A stretch of 64,000 bases of DNA, from NCBI RefSeq assembly GCF_010731755.1, contig NZ_AP022589.1, positions 2,542,001 through 2,606,000 of the forward strand. Direction: 5' to 3'. The notes below the pieces were generated by a model that searched no databases, was not told the origin of the DNA, and was given only the letters and a program-made list of their open reading frames with translations. This DNA comes from Mycolicibacter minnesotensis (GTDB lineage Bacteria; Actinomycetota; Actinomycetes; Mycobacteriales; Mycobacteriaceae). Positions within the stretch are counted from its first letter, which is position 1. Each line of letters opens with the position of its first letter. Of this stretch, positions 8,052 to 17,009 are shown one piece after another. Position numbers and translations under genes: made by a program.

Positions 8052-9064
8052 GAGTTCGCCGCCGAAATCGCAGCGGTCGGGTGTGAAGCGGCGTCGACTT
8101 TACGACGGGCCTCGAGCAGCACGACGCGGTCGGATTCGCCCAGATACCAACGCAGTACGGACCTGGCAAGCGCGGGTATCTGTAGGAGCGCAAACAGCGG
8201 GAGTGTCGCTGTTCGCAGGACGGCGAGTCCGGGATCGGTGAGCGACGGCAGCCGGTGAAGTCGCCGTGACGGCTTCGGCAGGGCCGCGTAGGCCACCAGG
8301 GTAGAGATCACCAGCAGGACATCGTTGACTGTTGCTGGGACGTCTGACCAGGATTCGGGAAACAGCAGCGCCGCCGCGGTGCGTAGCCGTGCAGACTCCC
8401 AGTCGGGGCGGAAGGCGAACTTCGCTGAGATGGAGCGGTAGTAGTGGTCGACGGCGGCCGCACTCATCGGTACGTCGTCGGCCGGTACGCCCATGAGGAC
8501 GGCGAGCCGCGACATCTCGGCGAAGTACTGGTCGCGCTCGGACTGGTGCAATCGGCGGGGGATCGGGCGACCGTCGAACGCAAAGTTCTCGTAGGCGATC
8601 AGCGCCGCGTGTGAGATGGTCACCGCCGCGAAAAGCATCGACTCGGGCGATGTCGCGGAGTAGGGAGTATGGCCGTCGGAGCCCACCCCGGTCATCGGGC
8701 GATGGTAGTTGAAAAGCCTTGTCGCGCACTGCAAGGCCGCCTCGCTGTCGCCGAAGACGATGGGTAGTGGTACCGACAGGGTCCGACGCAGCCGATCGTG
8801 GAAGTGGCCGTCCTTGCGTCGCCCCGCCCCGCGGGCGCCCCGCTGACGTTTCTTGTTGGTGGGAAACAGCGGGTCGTGGTCGAACAGCACCGCTTGGAAG
8901 TCCAGATGGGGGATCTCAAGCAGATTGGTGACCTGGGCGATCATCAGGGCGGTCGCCGGGGCGGTCAGTACCCGCCAGGTCACTGAGTGCGGGCCGAAGG
9001 AGGCTCGGGTGCTGGAGTTCGGGGGAATGCGGGACTCCATCGCACTGTCGGTCATGGGAACCAA
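8048..9064 (-). CDS. MpaB-like oxygenase (DUF2236)
   Basis: A 338-residue helical protein of the oxygenase-MpaB / DUF2236 family, related to the haem-containing latex-clearing protein. Recognisable parts are LLEIPHLDFQAVLFDHDPLF near the start, the TPYSATSPESMLFAAVTISHAAL block with likely haem-contacting His, and YFAEMSRLAVLMGVP. The start may be the ATG of MTDSAMES at 9055 rather than the first ATG at 9064. It is translationally coupled to the DUF4334 gene. The substrate is unknown; mycobacterial members are thought to act on lipids or small organics, which is an inference. Confidence 0.75.
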   Translation of the reverse strand: MVPMTDSAMESRIPPNSSTRASFGPHSVTWRVLTAPATALMIAQVTNLLEIPHLDFQAVLFDHDPLFPTNKKRQRGARGAGRRKDGHFHDRLRRTLSVPLPIVFGDSEAALQCATRLFNYHRPMTGVGSDGHTPYSATSPESMLFAAVTISHAALIAYENFAFDGRPIPRRLHQSERDQYFAEMSRLAVLMGVPADDVPMSAAAVDHYYRSISAKFAFRPDWESARLRTAAALLFPESWSDVPATVNDVLLVISTLVAYAALPKPSRRLHRLPSLTDPGLAVLRTATLPLFALLQIPALARSVLRWYLGESDRVVLLEARRKVDAASHPTAAISAANS

Positions 9065-9102
9065 GTGTTTCCCGTGCGGTGAGGTTTGTCAACCTCGTTC
9101 TG

Positions 9103-9741
9103 TCACAGCTGGATCGACAGAATCGCCAACGCCGCCTCGGTGCAGTAGCTGACCAGTTCCTCGCGGCTCCACGGTGTAGAGCCGGAGGTCCATTCGCCGA
9201 GCACGGCAGTCAGCGCGCCCGACAGCAGCGTCGCCTCCAGGTGCGCCTGGGTGGGCGGAATGGGCTGGTGATCGGGGCTTGTCACGGCGCGCCGGATGAT
9301 CTTGAGGAAGGTGGGCAGCGCGTCCATCGCTCGCGTGCGCAGGACGTCGTTGTGCAGGGCCTCCTGAAAAATGATGCGGCCCGCCGGGGGATGCTGGTCC
9401 AGGAACAACGTTGCGGCGTCGAACACGGCGTGGAATCGAGTGCGTAACTGGCGCGCGTCAGGGATCAAGGGTTCAGCAGGTACGGCCGCGGTGACGGCGC
9501 GCAGCAGTTCTTCGACCGCGCGTTCGTAGGTCGCTATGAGCAGAGCGTCGGTGTCGGGGAAGCTCTCATAGAACTTGCGGGGACTCACGTTCGCGGCGCG
9601 ACAGATCGATCGGATCACGAGGGCGTCGGCACCGTCCGTGCCGACTATCTGCGTACCAGCGTCGATCAGCCGCTCGCGTCGCAGTGCCGCTCGGTCCTCG
9701 GGCGACGTCCCGCGCCACAACACTCCGCCATCGGTAGGCAC
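9103..9741 (-). CDS. TetR/AcrR family transcriptional regulator
   Basis: A 212-residue TetR-type repressor. The N-terminal helix-turn-helix covers about residues 22-68 (RERLIDAGTQIVGTDG, IRSICRAANVSPRKFYESFPD). The remainder is the helical ligand-binding and dimer domain. It lies upstream of the MpaB-like and DUF4334 genes on the same strand with a 38-base gap, so it may control that pair and itself. No clear palindrome was found in the short gap. Confidence 0.85.
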   Translation of the reverse strand: MPTDGGVLWRGTSPEDRAALRRERLIDAGTQIVGTDGADALVIRSICRAANVSPRKFYESFPDTDALLIATYERAVEELLRAVTAAVPAEPLIPDARQLRTRFHAVFDAATLFLDQHPPAGRIIFQEALHNDVLRTRAMDALPTFLKIIRRAVTSPDHQPIPPTQAHLEATLLSGALTAVLGEWTSGSTPWSREELVSYCTEAALAILSIQL

Positions 9742-9871
9742 GCTCGCACGCTACCCTCATGCTCACCGCAGCGTTCCACGCTGCGGTGAAGGTCGCGGCT
9801 TTTCCCTCGCGAGGGACTGCTCCGGCCGACCTTGACGGATCGGCCGGAGCAGTGCAGGCCCTGTACCGGAG

Positions 9872-10130
9872 TCAGCTGAATGGGTTCAGCAACGATGTGG
9901 CGCGTCGCGCCACCCCCGGAACCTTGGTCGCGGCGAAGATCGCCTTGAAGGCAAAGCTGTCGTCGCGCGGAAGGATGGCGGCGCGCTGCAGGGCGTCGAG
10001 CGCGTCGACGTGCCGGTGGCGCAAAGAGATTCAGCGACCCCGGACGTCGGCGGGTCAGCCACATCCGGATCCGGAACGCCATCGCCATCAGCGATCCGGC
10101 GACGAGGCAGCACAGCATCGGCCTGTGCAC
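9872..10130 (-). pseudogene. Small membrane-anchored protein split by a frameshift
   Basis: Two abutting minus-strand frames both show strong third-position GC and read as one protein. The first starts with GTG at 10130 (or ATG at 10118) after GGGGAGGG and encodes a hydrophobic anchor (MLCCLVAGSLMAMAF) followed by RRRPGSLNLFA. The second continues HRHVDALDALQRAAILPRDD, then AFKAIFAATKVPG, and ends LLNPFS at 9872. Removing one C in the GCGCCACC run near 10015-10019 would join them into about 86 residues. Either a real frameshift or an assembly error. Alternatively the second half alone starts at TTG 10024 (50 residues). Function unknown. Confidence 0.5.
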
Positions 10131-10203
10131 CTCCCTCCCCGGTGTGGAAAAGGTTGGGCGACCTTAGGGCCTCAGCGTCAATGGTTGGGCGGCTGCCCAG
10201 TGA

Positions 10204-10698
10204 TCACGCTGCAGTGGGCTCGGTGCTGCCGGGCACCCCAGGAGCCGGGGCGGGAGTGGGGTCTGCTTCGGCGGCAGGGGCCCAGACCGAGGGGTCTTCG
10301 GCCGGGAAGGTGCTGCACTGCTCGGCGATCTCCGGTGCGGCCGATTCCTGCGTACGGAACAGCGCCGCGTAGTACGGGAAGACGATGCCGAGCTGATCCA
10401 CCTCGGCCTGCCGGCCGGCGGGGTCTTTGGCCAGCAGATTTTTCATCCGCAGGACGATCTGATCCTGCAGCACCTTGGGCTCTTGGTTGTACTTGGTCAC
10501 GATCGCGTCGTAGGCCGGCTGGTCGACGACCTTGGTCGCGGCCATCAATTGGTCCAAGGAGCACTGTGTGGTCAGAATCGGCTCCGGTACGGCGTTCGGG
10601 TCGTCTGCGGCGGCAACTCCCATGCCGGCGGCCGCCAGGGCCGCGCCAACTGCTGCAAGGCCCGCGGTGCGCGCGAACCGACTCACTGTGGATGTCAT
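10204..10698 (-). CDS. Secreted DUF5078 family protein
   Basis: A 164-residue exported protein. The signal peptide is followed by AADD. The mature part matches DUF5078: CSLDQLMAAT near residue 46, then the helical YNQEPKVLQDQIVLRM block, AGRQAE, and a closing CSTFPAEDPSVW. Two cysteines probably form a disulfide. The tail is Pro/Ala-rich low complexity. The family is mycobacterial, of unknown function, and likely lies in the cell envelope or periplasm. Confidence 0.75.
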   Translation of the reverse strand: MTSTVSRFARTAGLAAVGAALAAAGMGVAAADDPNAVPEPILTTQCSLDQLMAATKVVDQPAYDAIVTKYNQEPKVLQDQIVLRMKNLLAKDPAGRQAEVDQLGIVFPYYAALFRTQESAAPEIAEQCSTFPAEDPSVWAPAAEADPTPAPAPGVPGSTEPTAA

Positions 10699-10760
10699 GC
10701 GGCGCGACGTTACCAGTTTGGGCTTTGCGGGACTCCCGCTTCGCCCTTAACAAGTGCGGG

Positions 10761-11093
10761 TCAGGGTCGCAGCGTCTCCGGGCAGAGTTCGGCCTGCGCC
10801 GCCTGAATCTGTACGTCGGCGGCTTCGGGGCTGTAGTGGAAGGTGTTGGTCAACTGGCGGACCAGGTCGCCGGGGGAGATTCCTGAGCGGTAGGTGCCGG
10901 TGTGGCCGTACATCCGCAGCTGGGCGCAGATGTAGTGCCCCGAGGTCACTTTGACGTGATCGGCCACCGGGATCGGGACCGGGGCGGCATTGACGCGGGC
11001 CAGATAGCCGGCGTCATCGGCGTGGGCCACCGGCGCGGCGATCAGTGCCACGGCGGCGAGCATGGGTGCGGCGATCCGGACGGCGACGTGCAT
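10761..11093 (-). CDS. Secreted DUF732 family protein
   Basis: A 110-residue secreted protein. The signal peptide MHVAVRIAAPMLAAVALIAA ends at AHA, followed by DDAGYLARVN. The body has the DUF732 pattern: YICAQL with the first cysteine, DLVRQLTNTFHYSPEAADVQIQ, and the terminal ELCPETLRP with the second. An alternative ATG at 11102 adds three residues. The reading frame stays open far upstream over the SRPBCC gene, but that part has no signal peptide or coding sense. Second DUF732 protein of the window. Confidence 0.8.
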   Translation of the reverse strand: MHVAVRIAAPMLAAVALIAAPVAHADDAGYLARVNAAPVPIPVADHVKVTSGHYICAQLRMYGHTGTYRSGISPGDLVRQLTNTFHYSPEAADVQIQAAQAELCPETLRP

Positions 11094-11189
11094 GGTCTCC
11101 ATCGTGCCACCGCCACCCGGACGTGGGGAGAATCTCAGGGCGGCGCGAAATCCCCGCGTAGCGCTGCGCGCCTGGCTAGGGTTCCAGCC

Positions 11190-11633
11190 ATGGCAGTCAA
11201 GGATTCCCGCGAGGTCGTTATCGAAGCGAGCGCGGAGGAGATCTTCGACGTCCTCGCCGACGTCGAATCTGTTCCGTCGTGGTCGCCTCAGTACCAGAGC
11301 GCCGAGGTGCTCGACACCCACGACGACGGTCGGCCGCGGCGGGTACGGATGAAGATCAAGGCCGCGGGGCTGACCGATGAGCAGGTCGTCGAGTACAGCT
11401 GGACCGACAACAGTGTCGGCTGGACCCTGGTGTCGGCCGGCCAGCTCAAGGCGCAGGACGCCAAGTACACGCTGACGCCGCAGGGCGATAAGACCAAGGT
11501 GCGGTTCGACATGGACGTCGACCCGTCGATCCCGATCCCGGGCTTCCTGCTCAAGAGCACCCTCAAGGGCGGCATGAAGACCGCCACCGACGGCCTGCGC
11601 GACCAGGTGCTCAAGATCAAGAAGGGCCGCTGA
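11190..11633 (+). CDS. SRPBCC family protein (Rv0856-like)
   Basis: A 147-residue START/Bet v1-like ligand-binding protein: SREVVIEASAEEIFDVLADV at the start, PSWSPQYQ, beta-strand-rich middle, and the long C-terminal helix (LKGGMKTATDGLRDQVLKI). The fold forms a hydrophobic cavity for lipids or polyketides, but the ligand here is unknown. It is followed 57 bases later by a second SRPBCC gene, the same tandem arrangement as Rv0856-Rv0857. The ATG at 11190 gives the family's normal length. Confidence 0.85.
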   Translation: MAVKDSREVVIEASAEEIFDVLADVESVPSWSPQYQSAEVLDTHDDGRPRRVRMKIKAAGLTDEQVVEYSWTDNSVGWTLVSAGQLKAQDAKYTLTPQGDKTKVRFDMDVDPSIPIPGFLLKSTLKGGMKTATDGLRDQVLKIKKGR

Positions 11634-11690
11634 CTTTCTCCCTGCGATGAACTTCTGCCGCCGGCAGGACACGGCGTTAGGCTCGACCTA

Positions 11691-12143
11691 GTGGCTGTTC
11701 GAGCATCGCGGGAAGTTGTGATTGGCGCGCCGCCGGAGAAAATCCTCGACGCGCTCGCTGATGTGTCCGAATTGGCGTCGTGGTCCCCGGTGCACAAGAG
11801 CATCGAGATCCTCGACGAATATGAGGACGGGCGTCCCCATCACGTGCTGGCCACCATCAAGATTCTGGGATTGGTGGACAAGGAAGTCCTGGAATACCAC
11901 TGGGGCCCGGACTGGATGGTCTGGGACGCCAAGGCCACCGCGCAGCAGCGTGCCCAGCACGTGGAGTACACCCTGACCCGTGAGGGGCCCGACAGCACCC
12001 GGGTGCGCTTCGACATCACCGTGGAACCGTCCGGGCCGATCCCGGAGTTCATCGTCCGGCGCGCCAGCAAGCTGGTGCTCAATATCGCCACCGAGCGGCT
12101 GCGTCAGCGCATCATGGGCGACGACACCGCTAGCGGGCGCTAG
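11691..12143 (+). CDS. SRPBCC family protein (Rv0857-like)
   Basis: A 150-residue paralogue of the preceding gene: ASREVVIGAPPEKILDALADV, LASWSPVHKSIEILDEYEDGRPHHV, and a C-terminal helix ending in LRQRIM. GTG start at 11691. Its last 14 bases overlap the 3' end of the convergent dapC gene. The tandem pair probably arose by duplication. The ligand is unknown. Confidence 0.85.
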   Translation: MAVRASREVVIGAPPEKILDALADVSELASWSPVHKSIEILDEYEDGRPHHVLATIKILGLVDKEVLEYHWGPDWMVWDAKATAQQRAQHVEYTLTREGPDSTRVRFDITVEPSGPIPEFIVRRASKLVLNIATERLRQRIMGDDTASGR

Positions 12144-13332
12144 CTGGCCCGTCGCGCAGCGTCTCCAACCGCCGGATCGCCTCATCAATGGTGTCCTCGC
12201 GTTTGACGAAGGTGAACCGGACCAGGTGATTCCAGACATCGGGGGCGGTCGCCTCCGCGCCCGGTACGCAGAACGCCGACAGGGGGATGGCCGCGACGCC
12301 GGCCCGATGCGGCAGCTCAGCGCAGAACGCCGTGCTGTCGTCGTAGCCCAGCGGGCGTGGATCGGCACACAGGAAATACGTGCCGAAACTGTCGTGCACC
12401 TCGAATCCGACGCCTTTGAGTCCGGCGGTCAGCCGGTCCCGGCGAGCCTGCAGGGTTGCCCGCAGGCCTGCCACCCAGTCGTCCTCGGTGTTGAGTGCCA
12501 GCGCCACCGCCGGCTGCAAGGGCGCGCCACCGACGTAGGTCAGATACTGCTTGGCGGCCCGTACCCCGGCCAACAGCTCCGCGGGACCGCACGCCCACCC
12601 GACCTTCCAGCCGGTGCAGTTGAACATCTTCGCCGCGCTCGAGATGGTGACGGTCCGCCGTGCCATCCCCTCGAAGCCGGCCAAGGGCCGATGGGTGCGC
12701 CCGGAGAACACCAGGTGCTCGTAGACCTCGTCGGAGATCACCAGCAGGTCGGCCTCCACTGCGATCCGGGCGATCTCGGCCAATTCCGCCTCGGTGAACA
12801 CCGTGCCGGTCGGATTGTGCGGCGAGTTGACGATCAGGGCCCGGGTCGCCGGGGTGATGGCCCGCCGCAGGCTGTCGGCGTCCAAGGCGAAACCACGGCC
12901 GTCGGGCACCAGCGACACGCTGATCCGTCGCGCCCCCGCCATGGCGACCACAGGGGAGTAGGAGTCGTAGAACGGCTCGAGCAGCACCACATCGGAGCCC
13001 GGTTCCACCAGGCCGAGCACCGCGGCGGCGATGGCTTCGGTGGCACCCACCGTCACCAGGACTTCGGTGTCGGGGTCGTAGTCGATCCCGTACATGCGGG
13101 AGCGCTGTGCGGCGATGGCCTCCCGCAGGGCGGGGATACCGGGCCCGGGCGGGTATTGGTTCAGGCCGTCGGCGATCGCGGCCTGGGCGGCCTCGAGCAT
13201 GGCCGCGGGTCCGTCTTCGTCAGGGAAGCCCTGCCCCAGGTTGACCGCGCCGATCCGTGCGGCCAGCGCCGACATCTCGGCGAAGATCGTGGTGGCAAAG
13301 GGCTCCAGCCGGGTGACCATCCGCGCCGTCAT
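12130..13332 (-). CDS. dapC: PLP aminotransferase DapC-like (Rv0858c)
   Basis: A 400-residue class I/II fold-type I aminotransferase, annotated in M. tuberculosis as N-succinyldiaminopimelate aminotransferase of the lysine/DAP pathway. Landmarks: QGFPDEDGP, TVGATEAIAAAVLGL, FYDSYSP, NSPHNPTG (substrate and PLP contacts), and SSAAKMFNCTGWK with the Schiff-base lysine. The C-terminal Arg lies in LVRFTF. The ATG at 13332 is chosen because upstream codons run into the palindromic intergenic repeats; ATG 13320 is an alternative. Divergent from fadA. Confidence 0.9.
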   Translation of the reverse strand: MTARMVTRLEPFATTIFAEMSALAARIGAVNLGQGFPDEDGPAAMLEAAQAAIADGLNQYPPGPGIPALREAIAAQRSRMYGIDYDPDTEVLVTVGATEAIAAAVLGLVEPGSDVVLLEPFYDSYSPVVAMAGARRISVSLVPDGRGFALDADSLRRAITPATRALIVNSPHNPTGTVFTEAELAEIARIAVEADLLVISDEVYEHLVFSGRTHRPLAGFEGMARRTVTISSAAKMFNCTGWKVGWACGPAELLAGVRAAKQYLTYVGGAPLQPAVALALNTEDDWVAGLRATLQARRDRLTAGLKGVGFEVHDSFGTYFLCADPRPLGYDDSTAFCAELPHRAGVAAIPLSAFCVPGAEATAPDVWNHLVRFTFVKREDTIDEAIRRLETLRDGPASAR

Positions 13333-13366
13333 GGGATCCGAGCCTAAAGGGCGTCGTCGCAGGGCC

Positions 13367-13390
13367 GAGCGTGAAGCCAACTTCACGCTC
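13367..13390. repeat. Palindrome copy 1 (9-bp arms)
   Basis: A perfect inverted repeat: arms GAGCGTGAA and TTCACGCTC around the spacer GCCAAC. It lies between dapC and fadA and is followed within ten bases by a second copy of the same core. Possible uses are a repressor operator or a transcribed stem-loop. Confidence 0.8.
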
Positions 13391-13399
13391 AGGCCACCG

Positions 13400-13419
13400 G
13401 CGTGAAGCCAACTTCACGC
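13400..13419. repeat. Palindrome copy 2 (7-bp arms)
   Basis: Second copy of the same element: arms GCGTGAA and TTCACGC with the identical spacer GCCAAC. The centres of the two copies are 31 bases apart, close to three helical turns, which would suit co-operative protein binding. Confidence 0.8.
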
Positions 13420-13579
13420 TCGGCGAGAAAGCGGTCCCCAGACGGACCAACCATCCGGTTGATAGGCCAGGCTGTTAGGGTGGGAATCCGGGGACTACGC
13501 TCCGACCTGGGGTCACCCCCCCTCGCGGGGGAACGCAGTCGATCCGCATCGAACACCCAATACTGAAGAGGAATCGCCC

Positions 13580-14791
13580 ATGTCCGAAGAAGCCTTCATC
13601 TACGAGGCCATTCGCACCCCGCGCGGCAAGCAGCGCGGCGGCGCGCTGACCGAGGTCAAGCCGCTCAGCCTGGTTGTCGGCCTGATCGATGAACTGCGCA
13701 CTCGCCACCCCGACCTGGACGAGAGCCTGATCAGCGACGTGATCCTGGGCTGCGTCTCGCCCGTGGGTGACCAGGGCGGCGACATCGCCCGCACCGCGGT
13801 GCTGGCCGCCGGACTGCCCGACACCACCGGCGGCGTTCAGCTCAACCGGTTCTGCGCCTCGGGTCTCGAGGCCGTCAACACCGCAGCCCAGAAGGTGCGC
13901 TCCGGCTGGGACGACCTGGTGCTGGCCGGTGGCGTGGAGTCGATGAGCCGGATCCCGATGGGCTCCGACGGTGGCGCGATGTTCTCCGACGTGCCCTTCA
14001 CCTACGACAACTACATCGCCCCGCAGGGCATCGGCGCCGACCTGATCGCCACCATCGAAGGTTTCTCGCGTGAGGACGTCGACAACTACGCGCTGCGTAG
14101 CCAGCAGCGGGCGGCCGCGGCCTGGTCGGGCGGCTACTTCGCCAAGTCCGTCATCCCCGTGCGTGACCAGAACGGTCTGGTGGTTCTGGACCACGACGAG
14201 CACATGCGTCCCGAGACCACCCTGGAAGGTCTGGGCAAGCTGCGGACCGCATTCGACGGTATCGGTGCAATGGGTGGCTTCGACGACGTGGCGCTGCAGA
14301 AGTACCACTGGGTCGAGGGCATCAACCACGTCCACACCGGCGGAAACAGCTCGGGCATCGTCGACGGTGCCGCGCTGCTGCTGATCGGCTCGGAGAAGGC
14401 GGGCACCTCGCAGGGGCTGACCCCGCGGGCCCGCATCGTGGCCACCGCCACCAGCGGTGCCGATGCGACCATCATGCTCACCGGCCCCACCCCGGCGACC
14501 GTCAAGGCGCTGGACCGGGCCGGCCTGACCGTCGATGACATCGACCTGTTCGAGCTCAACGAGGCGTTCGCCTCGGTGGTGCTGAAGTTCCAGAAGGACC
14601 TGGGCATCCCCGACGACAAGCTCAACGTCAACGGCGGCGCCATCGCAATGGGCCACCCGCTGGGCGCCACCGGCGCGATGATCACCGGCACCATGGTCGA
14701 CGAACTGGAGCGCCGGGGTGCCCGCCGCGCTCTGATCACACTCTGCATCGGCGGCGGCATGGGCGTCGCCACCATCATTGAGCGCGTCTGA
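13580..14791 (+). CDS. fadA: Acetyl-CoA acyltransferase FadA
   Basis: A 403-residue thiolase that cleaves 3-ketoacyl-CoA to acetyl-CoA and shortened acyl-CoA at the end of a beta-oxidation cycle. Catalytic Cys92 is in NRFCASG, the thiolase His in [10 protein letters not shown], and the second Cys in CIGGGMG near the C-terminus. It is followed 15 bases later by fadB, forming the beta subunit of a trifunctional enzyme, as in M. tuberculosis Rv0859-Rv0860. Ribosome site GAGGAATC lies before the ATG. Confidence 0.96.
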   Translation: MSEEAFIYEAIRTPRGKQRGGALTEVKPLSLVVGLIDELRTRHPDLDESLISDVILGCVSPVGDQGGDIARTAVLAAGLPDTTGGVQLNRFCASGLEAVNTAAQKVRSGWDDLVLAGGVESMSRIPMGSDGGAMFSDVPFTYDNYIAPQGIGADLIATIEGFSREDVDNYALRSQQRAAAAWSGGYFAKSVIPVRDQNGLVVLDHDEHMRPETTLEGLGKLRTAFDGIGAMGGFDDVALQKYHWVEGINHVHTGGNSSGIVDGAALLLIGSEKAGTSQGLTPRARIVATATSGADATIMLTGPTPATVKALDRAGLTVDDIDLFELNEAFASVVLKFQKDLGIPDDKLNVNGGAIAMGHPLGATGAMITGTMVDELERRGARRALITLCIGGGMGVATIIERV

Positions 14792-14806
14792 GAGGTTTGA
14801 AACAAA

Positions 14807-16939
14807 ATGGCAGAGAACACCATTCAGTGGGACAAGGACGCGGACGGCATCGTCACGCTGACCCTGGACGACCCGACCGGTTCGGCCAACGTCATGAACG
14901 ACCACTACCGCGAGTCGATGCACAACGCGGTGCAGCGCCTGATCGCTGAGAAGGATTCGGTCACCGGCGTGGTGATCACCAGCGCGAAGAAGACCTTCTT
15001 CGCCGGTGGCGACCTCAAGGCGATGATCCACGTCGGCCCCGCGGACGCACAGGCCGTCTTCGAGCAGTGCGAAGGCATCAAGGCCGACCTGCGGGCCCTG
15101 GAGACCCTGGGCAAGCCGGTCGTGGCCGCCATCAACGGCGCCGCGCTCGGCGGCGGCTTGGAGATCGCGCTGGCGTGTCACAGGCGGATCGCCGCCGACG
15201 TCAAGGGCAGCCAGCTCGGCCTGCCCGAGGTCACCCTGGGCCTGCTGCCCGGTGGCGGCGGTGTCGCCCGGACCGTGCGCATGCTCGGGATCCAGAACGC
15301 CTTCATGAACGTGCTGGTTCAGGGCACTCGCTTCAACCCGGCCAAGGCCAAGGCCGCCGGTCTGATCGACGAGGTGCTGCCGACCGTCGAGGAGCTGGTG
15401 CCCGCCGCCAAGGCGTGGATCAAGGCCAACCCCGACGCCGGTGTGCAGCCGTGGGATGCCAAGGGCTACAAGATGCCCGGCGGCACCCCCGCCAGCCCGG
15501 CCCTGGCGGCCATTCTGCCGTCGTTCCCGGCCCTGCTGCGCAAGCAGGTCAAGGGGGCCAACATGCCCGCCCCGCGTGCCATCCTGGCCGCCGCGGTCGA
15601 GGGCGCGCAGGTCGACTTCGACACCGCCACCCGGATCGAGACCCGCTACTTCGTCTCGCTGGTCACCGGCAACGTCGCCAAGAACATGATCCAGGCGTTC
15701 TTCTTCGACCTGCAGCACATCAACGGCGGCGGCAGCCGGCCCGAGGGCATCGCGCAGACCCCGATCAAAAAGATCGGTGTGCTCGGTGCCGGGATGATGG
15801 GCGCCGGCATCGCCTATGTGTCGGCCAAGGCCGGCTACGACGTGGTGCTCAAGGACGTCTCGCTGGAGGCGGCTCAGCGCGGCAAGGGCTACTCGGAGAA
15901 GCTGGAAGCCAAGGCGCTCGAGCGGGGTCGTACCACCGCCGAGAAGTCGAAGGCCCTGCTGGACAAGATCACCCCGGCCGCGGACCCGCAGGACCTGGCC
16001 GGCGTCGACTTCGTGATCGAGGCCGTCTTCGAAAGCCAGGACCTCAAGCACAAGGTCTTCCAGGAGATCGAGGACATCGTCGAGCCCAATGCACTGCTGG
16101 GATCGAACACCTCCACCCTGCCGATCACCGGTCTGGCGACCGGCGTGAAGCGCCAGGAGGACTTCATCGGGATCCACTTCTTCTCGCCGGTCGACAAGAT
16201 GCCGCTGGTGGAGATCATCAAGGGTGAAAAGACCTCCGACGAGGCCCTGGCCCGGGTGTTCGACTACGTGCTGGCCATCAAGAAGACGCCGATCGTGGTC
16301 AACGACAGCCGCGGCTTCTACACCTCGCGGGTGATCGGCACCTTCGTCAACGAGGCGCTGATGCTGCTCGGTGAGGGTGTCGAACCGGCCAGCATCGAGC
16401 AGGCCGGCCTGCAGGCCGGCTACCCGGCCGCCCCGCTGCAGCTCTGCGACGAGCTCAACCTGGAGCTGATGCAGAAGATCGCCATCGCCACCCGCGCGGG
16501 TGTCGAGGAGGCCGGCGGCACCCTGCCGATCTCGCGCAACGAAGAGGTCGTCGACAAGATGATCGAAATCGGTCGTCCGTCGCGCCTCAAGGGTGCGGGC
16601 TTCTACGAGTACGTCGACGGCAAGCGCACCGGCCTGTGGTCGGGCCTGCGGGAGACCTTCAACTCGGGCAGCTCCACCCCGCCGTTGCAGGACATGATCG
16701 ACCGGATGCTCTTCGCCGAGGTGCTCGAGACCCAGAAGTGCTTCGACGAGGGCGTGCTGACCTCGACGGCCGACGCCAACATCGGTGCGATCATGGGCAT
16801 CGGTTTCCCGGCCTGGACCGGCGGCACCGCGCAGTTCATCACCGGCTACCCCGGTGGCAAGGCTGCGTTCGTGGCACGGGCCAAGGACCTGGCCGCCAAG
16901 TATGGCGAGCGGTTCACCCCGCCGGCCTCGCTGCTGTAG
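14807..16939 (+). CDS. fadB: Fatty-acid oxidation protein FadB (hydratase/dehydrogenase)
   Basis: A 710-residue bifunctional enzyme. The N-terminal enoyl-CoA hydratase domain (about 1-300) has the NGAALGGGLEIALACH oxyanion region and the LPEVTLGLLPG loop with catalytic Glu. The central 3-hydroxyacyl-CoA dehydrogenase (about 320-620) starts with the NAD-binding IGVLGAGMMGAGIA, and IHFFSPVDKMPLVEI carries the catalytic His. With fadA it forms the mycobacterial trifunctional enzyme. Codon use is highly biased, suggesting strong expression. A perfect 15-bp terminator hairpin follows. Confidence 0.97.
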   Translation: MAENTIQWDKDADGIVTLTLDDPTGSANVMNDHYRESMHNAVQRLIAEKDSVTGVVITSAKKTFFAGGDLKAMIHVGPADAQAVFEQCEGIKADLRALETLGKPVVAAINGAALGGGLEIALACHRRIAADVKGSQLGLPEVTLGLLPGGGGVARTVRMLGIQNAFMNVLVQGTRFNPAKAKAAGLIDEVLPTVEELVPAAKAWIKANPDAGVQPWDAKGYKMPGGTPASPALAAILPSFPALLRKQVKGANMPAPRAILAAAVEGAQVDFDTATRIETRYFVSLVTGNVAKNMIQAFFFDLQHINGGGSRPEGIAQTPIKKIGVLGAGMMGAGIAYVSAKAGYDVVLKDVSLEAAQRGKGYSEKLEAKALERGRTTAEKSKALLDKITPAADPQDLAGVDFVIEAVFESQDLKHKVFQEIEDIVEPNALLGSNTSTLPITGLATGVKRQEDFIGIHFFSPVDKMPLVEIIKGEKTSDEALARVFDYVLAIKKTPIVVNDSRGFYTSRVIGTFVNEALMLLGEGVEPASIEQAGLQAGYPAAPLQLCDELNLELMQKIAIATRAGVEEAGGTLPISRNEEVVDKMIEIGRPSRLKGAGFYEYVDGKRTGLWSGLRETFNSGSSTPPLQDMIDRMLFAEVLETQKCFDEGVLTSTADANIGAIMGIGFPAWTGGTAQFITGYPGGKAAFVARAKDLAAKYGERFTPPASLL

Positions 16940-16955
16940 ACAGATCTGCGACGTG

Positions 16956-16989
16956 GAATCCCCCGAAACCCCGCGGTTTCGGGGGATTC
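16956..16989 (+). terminator. fadAB terminator hairpin
   Basis: Perfect 15-bp inverted repeat (GAATCCCCCGAAACC and its complement) with loop CCGC, 16 bases after the fadB stop. There is no T-tract, which is normal for mycobacterial terminators. The hairpin also covers the first codons of a longer version of the following small membrane-protein ORF. Confidence 0.8.
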
Positions 16990-17009
16990 TGCGTTTGCTC
17001 GACCGGCAG

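Noticed and set aside
9759..10886. 375-codon plus-strand ORF opposite the tetR-DUF5078 genes
   Set aside because: Arg/Pro/Ser-rich translation typical of an antisense shadow; the minus-strand genes have clear signal peptides and domains.
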